The notes under the pieces: generated by a model | Databases searched by the model: none | What the model was told of the DNA's origin: nothing | The model's input: only the letters and a program-made list of their open reading frames with translations | Shown: positions 58,101 to 64,000 of the stretch, piece after piece | Numbering within the stretch: position 1 is the stretch's first letter | How the letters are laid out: each line of letters starts with the position of its first letter | Position numbers and translations under genes: made by a program | Source of the DNA: Solihabitans fulvus | GTDB lineage: Bacteria > Actinomycetota > Actinomycetes > Mycobacteriales > Pseudonocardiaceae | Direction of reading: 5' to 3' | Assembly (NCBI RefSeq): GCF_008386585.1 | Contig: NZ_VUOB01000061.1 | Location: forward strand, 93,730-157,729 | DNA length: 64,000 nucleotides

Positions 58101-58876
58101 TCGGCACGGACGCGCACACTGACGGCATGACCTGCGCCCTGGTGACCCCGTGGTGGCGCGCCCGTGCCACCGACACCGCCGCGACCGAGGTCGACGGCGA
58201 GGTGGCCGCCACGGCGATCCTCAACTGGCGGCACCCTCGCGTCGCCGCGCTGCTCGACGTGGTGCGCCGCCACGAGCCCGCCGACGCGGCGGAGCTGCTG
58301 CGGGTGGCGCACCACGTGATCGCCGACACCGTCCGGCCGGTCTACTCGGTCGACGACGCGCAGCCGGTCTCGCGGACGCTGCGCCGGGGCCGGGGCTCGT
58401 GCAGCCAGCGCCTCGCCGCGCTGGAGGCCGTCGCCCGCGCGTCGGGCGTGCCGACCAGGGTGCGCGGGCTGCTGGTCGACGGCAGCTTCTGGTACCCGCG
58501 CTTTCCCCGCCTCAGGTTCCTCGTGCCGGACCGGGTCCTGCTCGCGTGGCCCGAGTTCCTGTTGGGCGGCAGCTGGATCCAGGCGGCCGAGCTGTTCGGC
58601 AGCCTGGCCGAGCTTGGCGACGGCGCGGCGAGCGGCTTCACCAACGCCGACGGGGAAACCCTGTTCGACGCGCTGTCCCGCACCGCGGTCGACTGGAACG
58701 GCGTCACCAGCCTGCCGGGCGCCTGCTCGGCCTGCGACCTGTCCGCGACGGTGCTGGCCGACCTCGGCAGGTTCCCGTCGCGCGACGCGCTGTTCGCCGC
58801 GCACGGCCAGACGCTGTCCCCGCCGGTCAGGACGCTGGCCGAGCCGGTCCTCAGCCGCTGGTCGCCGGTTCAGTAG
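58097..58876 (+). CDS. Transglutaminase-like (cysteine protease fold) protein
   Basis: Protein of 259 aa. GRGSCSQRLAALEAVARASG has the nucleophile Cys in the position of transglutaminase-core proteins; VRGLLVDGSFWYPRFPRLRF follows, but the expected His in the next strand appears replaced (GSFWYPRF), so catalysis is uncertain. Later LPGACSACDLSATVLADLG contains a CxxC. GTG 58097 overlaps the amidase stop; ATG 58127 is an alternative. Last gene of the importer operon; may process peptide-like substrates. Confidence 0.75.
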   Translation: MIGTDAHTDGMTCALVTPWWRARATDTAATEVDGEVAATAILNWRHPRVAALLDVVRRHEPADAAELLRVAHHVIADTVRPVYSVDDAQPVSRTLRRGRGSCSQRLAALEAVARASGVPTRVRGLLVDGSFWYPRFPRLRFLVPDRVLLAWPEFLLGGSWIQAAELFGSLAELGDGAASGFTNADGETLFDALSRTAVDWNGVTSLPGACSACDLSATVLADLGRFPSRDALFAAHGQTLSPPVRTLAEPVLSRWSPVQ

Positions 58877-60048
58877 TCCTTGAGCGCCAAGGCGTTCACC
58901 ACCTCGCCGAAGTCCTGGAAGTCGACCTCCTCCGGCGCCTCGGTCGGCTCGCCTTCACCCATGGCGGCCGCGGCCTGAGCCTCCACCCGCGCCTTGTTGG
59001 TCAGCGCCAACTGCTGGTTCTGCGTGACGTACTCGCGCAGTTCGCGCTCGTAGCCCGCGAACGCCGCACCGTGGTCGCCGCCGGCCGCCTTGAGCTCGCC
59101 GGCGAGCACATACGCCCCGACCAGCGCCATGCTGGTGCCCTGACCCGACATCGGCGATCCGCAGTAGCCCGCGTCGCCGAGCAGCACCACGCGCCCGCGC
59201 GACCAGCTGTCCATGCGGATCTGCGCCATCGAGTCGAAGTGGAAGTCCGGCGCGTCCCACATGTGCTTGAGCGCGGTGGGGAACTCCCAGCCAGCGTCGG
59301 CCATCCGCTCGGCCATCAGCCGCTTCTGGGCGTCCACGTCGCGGTGGTCGTACTCGATCGGCTCGGCCGACTCGAAGCCGAGGTAGGCCCGCGCCTCGGT
59401 GTTGTCGCGGGCGCTCATGATGCCACCGCCGACGGGCCCGGCCTGGCAGAACACCTGCCAGTGGTCCAGGTCAAGGAAGTTGGGCACGGTGAACACCGAC
59501 AGGTAGGTGCCGAGGTGGTGGATGAACTCCGACTCGGGGCCGAACGCCAGCGAGCGCACGGTGGAGTGCAGGCCGTCCGCGCCGACCACCAGGTCGAAGG
59601 TGCGCGGCGCGCTGCGCTCGAAGGTGACCGCGACGCCGTCCCCGTCCTGGGTCAGGGTCGCGATGGAGTCGTCGAACAGGTACTCGGTCCGGTCGCCGCC
59701 AGCCTCGATGAGCAGCCGGGCCAGGTCGTCCCGCATGATCTCCACGTCGGGGCTGGCCACGTCGCCGCCGGTGATCGTGTGTTCGGTGCTGCGGTAGAGC
59801 TCGTTGCCCTCGGCGTCGACCATGGTCATGCCGCGCATGCCGGTGCTCAGCCCGCGCAGCTGCTCGAGCAGGCCCATCCGCTCGACGACCTCCAGCGCGG
59901 GCCCCCGGACGTCGATGGCCTGCCCGCCGGGACGCGGGCCGGGCGCGCGCTCGACCACGGTGACGTCGAACCCGTGGCGGTCCAACCAGAAGGCGAGGGC
60001 TGGGCCGCCGACGCTGGCGCCGGAAACGAGGATCGTCGTGTTCTTCAT
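58870..60048 (-). CDS. FAD-dependent aromatic monooxygenase (PHBH-like)
   Basis: Flavin hydroxylase of 392 aa: ILVSGASVGGPALAFWLDRH (Rossmann loop), PGGQAIDVRG, DLVVGADGLHSTVRS (DG motif) and RVVLLGDAGYCGSPMSGQGT (GD motif). It belongs to the TetX/RdmE-like group acting on aromatic polyketides, tetracyclines or phenols. ATG 60048 follows GGAGACCGCG; GTG 60060 is less likely. It converges with, and overlaps by 7 nt, the transglutaminase-like gene. Substrate unknown. Confidence 0.92.
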   Translation of the reverse strand: MKNTTILVSGASVGGPALAFWLDRHGFDVTVVERAPGPRPGGQAIDVRGPALEVVERMGLLEQLRGLSTGMRGMTMVDAEGNELYRSTEHTITGGDVASPDVEIMRDDLARLLIEAGGDRTEYLFDDSIATLTQDGDGVAVTFERSAPRTFDLVVGADGLHSTVRSLAFGPESEFIHHLGTYLSVFTVPNFLDLDHWQVFCQAGPVGGGIMSARDNTEARAYLGFESAEPIEYDHRDVDAQKRLMAERMADAGWEFPTALKHMWDAPDFHFDSMAQIRMDSWSRGRVVLLGDAGYCGSPMSGQGTSMALVGAYVLAGELKAAGGDHGAAFAGYERELREYVTQNQQLALTNKARVEAQAAAAMGEGEPTEAPEEVDFQDFGEVVNALALKDY

Positions 60049-60134
60049 CGCGGTCTCCACAGATCGGTTGCTCTGCCGGGGGTGTTTTCCGGCTGACTCA
60101 GACCCTGGTCGGCCGTGCTGACCGCCCGCGCACC

Positions 60135-60171
60135 GTCCGCTGACCGTCCTCGACGGACACGGTCAGCGGAC
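60135..60171. promoter_or_regulatory. Inverted repeat in a divergent promoter region
   Basis: GTCCGCTGACCGT (60135-60147) and ACGGTCAGCGGAC (60159-60171) form a perfect 13-bp stem with an 11-nt spacer, in the 254-bp gap between the divergent monooxygenase and secreted protein genes. Since no gene ends here, it is more likely an operator or attenuator than a terminator. Confidence 0.5.
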
Positions 60172-60302
60172 CTCACGGCACCGGGAAGAAGCAGACCGCG
60201 TCGGTCGTCACGCCGTCGTCCAGAACACGTCCAGGAAATATCAGGGACCGCCGCATAGCGTTGCGACGCAAGGAAGTTCCGCTCCGGAAAGGAATGCGCG
60301 CA

Positions 60303-60668
60303 ATGCAAACGAAGTCGAAGGCGTTCAAGCGGACCGTGACGGCCGTCGCGACGTTCGCGCTTCTCGGCGTTGGCTCCATCGTGGGCGCCGGCGCCGCGAA
60401 CGCGTCGACCACCACCTGCCTGTACAACGGCTGCGTCACCGGCACCATTCCGTCCAACGGCAACCACCAGGTGTGTTTCGGTGGCTGGAACGAGGCGTTG
60501 GCGGACTGGGGCACCACGGAGCTGTGGGACCTGGACACCGCGACCAGGGTCGGCGTCGTGGACACCAACGGGTGGGGCTGGACGACCAAGTGCGTCGGCG
60601 GCCTGTACGGCGCGAACTACTACGGCGTCGGCAAGGGCCCCGGCGTCCACGTCAAGGTCTGGAACTGA
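60303..60668 (+). CDS. Small secreted Cys-containing protein
   Basis: Exported protein of 121 aa. Signal peptide TVTAVATFALLGVGSIVGAG, cut after ANA. The mature ~85 residues contain four Cys (TTTCLYNGCVTG, HQVCFGGWN, TKCVGGLYG), many Gly/Trp/Tyr and end in HVKVWN. The fold is probably a small disulfide-linked beta barrel; it could be a secreted inhibitor, toxin or carbohydrate binder. No family recognised. ATG 60303 is preceded by GGAAAGGA; an earlier ATG (60294) is too close to that site. Confidence 0.7.
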   Translation: MQTKSKAFKRTVTAVATFALLGVGSIVGAGAANASTTTCLYNGCVTGTIPSNGNHQVCFGGWNEALADWGTTELWDLDTATRVGVVDTNGWGWTTKCVGGLYGANYYGVGKGPGVHVKVWN

Positions 60669-60692
60669 TCTCGATCGGCGGGCACGCCTGAC

Positions 60693-60728
60693 GCGTCGGC
60701 CGGCTCTCTGCGGAGAGCCGGCCGACGC
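60693..60728. terminator. Bidirectional terminator hairpin
   Basis: GCGTCGGCCGGCTCTC-TGCG-GAGAGCCGGCCGACGC is a perfect 16-bp stem with a tetraloop, between convergent stops at 60668 and 60734. Confidence 0.9.
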
Positions 60729-60733
60729 CGGCG

Positions 60734-62368
60734 TCAGTCGACGAGGTCGGCGAAGTCGATGAGATCCGCGAAGACCTCCTCGACCGGCGTCCCCACGTCG
60801 TCGACGGCCTCGCGCGGGGCCGGGGCCCAGTGCGGCTCAAGGCCCTGTTCCGGGTGCCACCGCGCGGCGGCGGCCTTGCGCACTCCGCAGGCCCGCAACC
60901 GGTCCGCGAGCATCGCCACCGTCGCGTGCGGCCGCGCGCGCAGGCGCGCCGCGGCGAAGCGGATCCCCAGCGGCAGGTGAATGCACAGCCGCACCACCTC
61001 GGCGACGGCCTCGGGCTCGGCCATCGCCCGGTCGCCGACCATGCCGACGAACAGCGCCCTTGCCTCGTCTGCGGTGAGCGTGCCGAGCGACAGCGACACG
61101 GCGCCGTCCAGCCCGACCAGCGTGTCCCGGCTGGTGACCAGCACCATGGCACCTGGCGTGCCCGGGATCAGCGGCCGGACCTGCGCCGAGTCGACGGCGT
61201 CGTCCAGCACGATCAGCGCCCGCCTGCCCGCCAACTCGGTGCGCCACAGGGCGGACCGCTCGTCCGGGTCGTCCGGGATCCGCTCGGCCGGCACGCCGAC
61301 GGACCGCAGCAGCGTGGCCAGGACGGCCGCGCTGGTGGCCGGCGGCCGGTCCCTGGCCCGGCCGCGCAGGTCGACGAACAGCTGCCCGTCGGGGAACCGC
61401 TGCGTCAGCGCGTGCGCGAGGTGCACGGCGAGCGCGGTCTTGCCGACGCCGGGCATGCCGTTGATCACGGCGATGACCATCGTCCGCGCGGTCCCCTTCG
61501 ACAGTGCCGTCAGCGTCGCGAGCTGCGCGACCCGACCGGTGAAGTCGGGCAGGTCGTAGGGCAGCTGCCGGGGCGTGTGGCGCGTCGCGGTCGCCGTGGT
61601 CGCCTCGCCAAGGCCGTCGACGGCGGCGCTGTCGTTGCGCAGGATGCGCGCGTGCAGCTCGACGAGCGGTGGGGTCGGGTCGAGGCCCAGCTCGTCGGCC
61701 CTGCGCCTGCGGGCCGCGTCGTACACCCGGAGGGCCTCGGCCTGGCGTCCGCAGCGGTGCAGCGCGAGCAGCAGCTGCGCGAGCACCTGCTCGCGCAGCG
61801 GGTGTTCCCGCGCGAGCCCGGTCAGCTCGCCGAGGACCTCGCGGTGCCGGCCGGCCCGCAGTTCGAGGTCGATGGCCTCCTCGGTGGCCGCGAGGCGCTC
61901 CTCGGCGAGGCCCGCGCGGATCAGCTCGACCAGCGGCGTCGGCGCCAACCCGGCGAGCGGCGTGTGGCGCCAGAGCCGCAGCCCGGCGCGGATCGCCCGG
62001 TGGTCGCCCGCCGCACGGCCCTCGGCCACCAACCGCCGGAACGCGTGCAGGTCGACCAGGTCTGCCGGCAGGTCGAGCAGGTAGCCGCCGGCGCGGCGGA
62101 GGATGGTCGTGTCGACGGGCCGCAGCGCCGCGCGCAGCCGGGACACGTAGGTCTGGATCAGGCCGCGCGCGCCGGCCGGCGGCCGCTCGGCCCACAGGCC
62201 CTCGATCAGCCGGTCGACCGGCACGCACCGGCCGGCGTCCACGGCCAGCAGCGCCACGACGGCCCGCTGCATGGGCGGCCCGATCGGCAGCAGGTGCTGC
62301 CCGTGGCCCACCTCGACTGGGCCGAGTAGGCCGATCTGCGCTATGGGTGACACTGGCCGCCTTCCCAT
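60734..62368 (-). CDS. AfsR-like regulator lacking TPR domain
   Basis: Transcription factor of 544 aa. Winged-helix DNA-binding domain (QIGLLGPVEVGHGQHLLPIG; LIQTYVSRLRAALRPVDTT), BTAD (about 100-250, LELRAGRHREVLGELTGLAR), and NB-ARC with P-loop INGMPGVGKTALAVH and RALIVLDDAVDSAQVRPLIP. It ends soon after the ATPase arm (ADLIDFADLVD) with none of the TPRs found in the homologue at 8155-11418, so it is a short form. The first residues are MGRRPVSPIA from ATG 62368. It is divergent from a Ser/Thr kinase, like an AfsR/AfsK-type pair. Confidence 0.88.
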   Translation of the reverse strand: MGRRPVSPIAQIGLLGPVEVGHGQHLLPIGPPMQRAVVALLAVDAGRCVPVDRLIEGLWAERPPAGARGLIQTYVSRLRAALRPVDTTILRRAGGYLLDLPADLVDLHAFRRLVAEGRAAGDHRAIRAGLRLWRHTPLAGLAPTPLVELIRAGLAEERLAATEEAIDLELRAGRHREVLGELTGLAREHPLREQVLAQLLLALHRCGRQAEALRVYDAARRRRADELGLDPTPPLVELHARILRNDSAAVDGLGEATTATATRHTPRQLPYDLPDFTGRVAQLATLTALSKGTARTMVIAVINGMPGVGKTALAVHLAHALTQRFPDGQLFVDLRGRARDRPPATSAAVLATLLRSVGVPAERIPDDPDERSALWRTELAGRRALIVLDDAVDSAQVRPLIPGTPGAMVLVTSRDTLVGLDGAVSLSLGTLTADEARALFVGMVGDRAMAEPEAVAEVVRLCIHLPLGIRFAAARLRARPHATVAMLADRLRACGVRKAAAARWHPEQGLEPHWAPAPREAVDDVGTPVEEVFADLIDFADLVD

Positions 62369-62548
62369 GCCGGACAATCGTCGGTCGTCAGCCATCCTGG
62401 GGCTGGGCGCTGGCAGGGTCCTGGCAGGTTGTGACAGTCGGTGTGTCACTCCGTAGGGGCGTTTCGACATTGCTGGATCTGGGCATTCGGTTGCCTGATT
62501 GTTGGTTCGGGTATAGGACCACTGGGCGGAGCCGCGAAGGGGGGCACG

Positions 62549-63895
62549 ATGGCGAGCCACCAGGGTCAGCTGGTCGACGACCGGTATCGACTCGGCACGG
62601 TGCTCGGTGTCGGCGGCATGGCCGAGGTGCATCGCGCCTGGGACCTGCGGTTGAGCCGGGCCGTCGCCGTGAAGCTGTTCGCGCCGGGAGCCGACGAGGT
62701 CGCTCGCCGCCGGTTCGAGCAGGAGGCGCGGGTGCTGGCCGGGTTGACCCATCCCGGCCTGGTCACCGTCTTCGACGCCGGGGTCAGCGACGGCCGGGGC
62801 TACCTGGTGATGCGGCTGGTCGACGGCCCGACGCTGCGCGCCGCGCTGGACGACGGCCCGCTGGGGCCGGCCCGGACCCTGCGGCTCGGCGCGGCGCTCG
62901 CCGCCGCGCTGGCGCACGTGCACCAGCACCGGATCATCCACCGCGACCTCAAGCCGTCCAACGTCCTGCTCGGTCCCGAGGAGGAGCCCTACCTGGCGGA
63001 CTTCGGCATCTCGCTGCTCGCCGACACCACCAGGCTGACCCAGTCGGGTCAGTTCATGGGGACCGCGGCCTACCTGGCGCCCGAGCAGGTGCGCGGCACT
63101 GAGGTGGGGCCGCCTGCCGACGTCTACGCGCTCGGCCTGGTGCTGCTGGAGTGCCTGACCGGCCGACCCGAGTACCGGGGCACCGGCGTCGAGGTCGCGA
63201 TGGCGAGGCTGAGCAGGCGGCCGAGGGTGCCCTGGACGCTGCCGCGCGGCATGGGCGACGTGCTGAGCGCCATGACAGCGACCAAATCGGACCACCGCCC
63301 CGACGCGGCCGAGTGCGCGCGCCGGCTGACTGCGGTGTGCGAGGACCTGCCGGCCGACGGCGCCGCGACGCCGGGGGACTGGACCCGCCTGCCGCACCGC
63401 GCCACCGCGCGGCTGTCCGAGGCCGTGGGCGCCCCGCTGACCGGCGCGCGCCGGGTGGTGGCGGTCTCCGCCGGGCTGCTGCTGCTCACGGGCGCCACGG
63501 CCACGGCGCTGCTGCTCTCCATCGGCGGGGCCGGTCACGGCCAGTCCGGGGCCGAACTCAGCAGCCAACCGGCGCCGACCGGTCCGGCCGCCCGCTCGGC
63601 CGCGGCGCCCCCGACGGGTGTCACGACCGGCAACGGCGCCGGGGACGGGGACGGCGTGCCGCCGCAGGCCGATGTCGGGCACGACCTGCCCACCGTGACC
63701 ACCACGACCGTCCCGGCGTCGGGGGCCGTCGCGTCGGGCACGCAACCGCCGGTCCGGCAGCAGCCGAGCGGCACGGCGGTCGCGCAACCGCAGAAAGACC
63801 TCAAGAAGACCGTCCCGACCGACGGAAACGGCTCGCACGGCGGGGACGGTCAGGGCGGCGACGGGAACGGCAACCACGGCGGTGACGGACACTAA
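62549..63895 (+). CDS. Membrane-anchored Ser/Thr protein kinase
   Basis: Eukaryotic-type kinase of 448 aa. Gly loop GTVLGVGGMAEVHRA, ATP-binding K42 (AVAVKLF), catalytic D133 in IIHRDLKPSN, metal D151 in DFG, activation segment with TRLTQSGQFMGTAAYLAPEQ. After the kinase domain one transmembrane helix (VVAVSAGLLLLTGATATALLL) leads to an extracellular low-complexity tail rich in Pro, Gly, Asp and His (DGQGGDGNGNHGGDG), with no PASTA repeats. ATG 62549 follows GAAGGGGGGCACG. It may phosphorylate the divergent AfsR-like protein (inference from AfsK/AfsR). Confidence 0.94.
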   Translation: MASHQGQLVDDRYRLGTVLGVGGMAEVHRAWDLRLSRAVAVKLFAPGADEVARRRFEQEARVLAGLTHPGLVTVFDAGVSDGRGYLVMRLVDGPTLRAALDDGPLGPARTLRLGAALAAALAHVHQHRIIHRDLKPSNVLLGPEEEPYLADFGISLLADTTRLTQSGQFMGTAAYLAPEQVRGTEVGPPADVYALGLVLLECLTGRPEYRGTGVEVAMARLSRRPRVPWTLPRGMGDVLSAMTATKSDHRPDAAECARRLTAVCEDLPADGAATPGDWTRLPHRATARLSEAVGAPLTGARRVVAVSAGLLLLTGATATALLLSIGGAGHGQSGAELSSQPAPTGPAARSAAAPPTGVTTGNGAGDGDGVPPQADVGHDLPTVTTTTVPASGAVASGTQPPVRQQPSGTAVAQPQKDLKKTVPTDGNGSHGGDGQGGDGNGNHGGDGH

Positions 63896-64000
63896 GGGCT
63901 CTGGGCGGCCGTTTCTGGCGGCCTAGAAGTGTCCTGAAGATCTTGTCTGGCCGGGGGGGCAGATGGGACGGGGCCACCCGCCCCTTGTTCTTACCCCGGG

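Noticed and set aside
60734..63892. A 1052-aa AfsR-like protein starting at 63892
   Set aside because: Everything upstream of 62368 is antisense to the Ser/Thr kinase; the winged helix starts just after ATG 62368.
63896..64000. A terminator after the Ser/Thr kinase gene (GGGG...CCCC near 63974-63990)
   Set aside because: The stem is short and ambiguous, and the window ends too soon to judge.

Overview
The window reads as chromosome of a high-G+C filamentous actinomycete. Evidence is the very strong third-position G/C bias, frequent GTG and TTG starts, ATGA/GTGA stop-start overlaps, AfsR-type regulators, an Ig-like L,D-transpeptidase, LuxR-type two-component systems paired with ABC-2 exporters, and many secreted proteins. 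The gene content would suit Pseudonocardiaceae (Amycolatopsis/Kutzneria type), but that is inference. I see no rRNA, tRNA, CRISPR array or complete insertion sequence.

Layout. 26-3725 (minus): ABC-2 exporter plus two-component system operon. 3949-6745: imine reductase-like gene, the wreck of a SigE-type sigma factor gene with its downstream partner, and a divergent NTF2-like/MarR pair with a clear operator. 6888-12624: L,D-transpeptidase, a large AfsR-like regulator, small membrane proteins, and a deaminase whose last 21 codons are tandemly duplicated. 12746-15697: secreted GH3 glycosidase with PA14 and ricin-lectin domains. 15780-19176: lower-G+C accessory stretch with an IS256-type remnant fused to an unrelated ORF, an aldo/keto reductase, an AraC regulator and a membrane protein. 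19420-21476: a 26-residue peptide translationally coupled to a TPR protein with a degenerate ATPase-like N-terminus. 22196-23380: secreted propeller-like protein with a Trp/Cys/Pro loop.

23451-35156 is the metabolic core. Two divergent, tightly overlapped operons encode tryptophan 2,3-dioxygenase, kynureninase and a PaaX-type regulator on the plus strand. On the minus strand they encode a luciferase-like oxidoreductase, a fused anthraniloyl-CoA monooxygenase/reductase, a creatininase-family hydrolase, an aryl-CoA ligase, an SDR, an enoyl-CoA hydratase, a RidA protein and an acyl-CoA dehydrogenase. Together they describe tryptophan breakdown through kynurenine, anthranilate and anthraniloyl-CoA to central metabolism. 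The creatininase-family protein is the best local candidate for the missing formylkynurenine formamidase, and RidA for hydrolysis of an enamine/imine intermediate.

35469-42986: secreted protein, VOC protein, KstD-like flavoprotein, a zinc M1 peptidase preceded by a Fur/Zur-like palindrome, an alkylguanine-DNA methyltransferase, a DUF1697 protein and small hypotheticals. 43089-46687 (minus): second ABC-2 exporter plus two-component operon. 46688-47268: non-coding, with three consecutive perfect or near-perfect hairpins and a LacI-type operator ahead of the LacI gene. 48413-50488: Tat-exported phospholipase C. 50762-58876: an eight-gene overlapping operon for uptake (peptide-type ABC importer) and breakdown (SDR, amidase, transglutaminase-like protein) of an unknown amide substrate. 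58870-63895: flavin monooxygenase, small secreted protein, AfsR-like regulator without TPRs, and a divergent Ser/Thr kinase.

A recurring oddity is short tandem duplication exactly at gene boundaries (12499-12624, 24585-24614, 24987-25164, 42058-42082, 50734-50758). The strongest candidate for an undescribed system is the peptide/TPR pair at 19420-21476.
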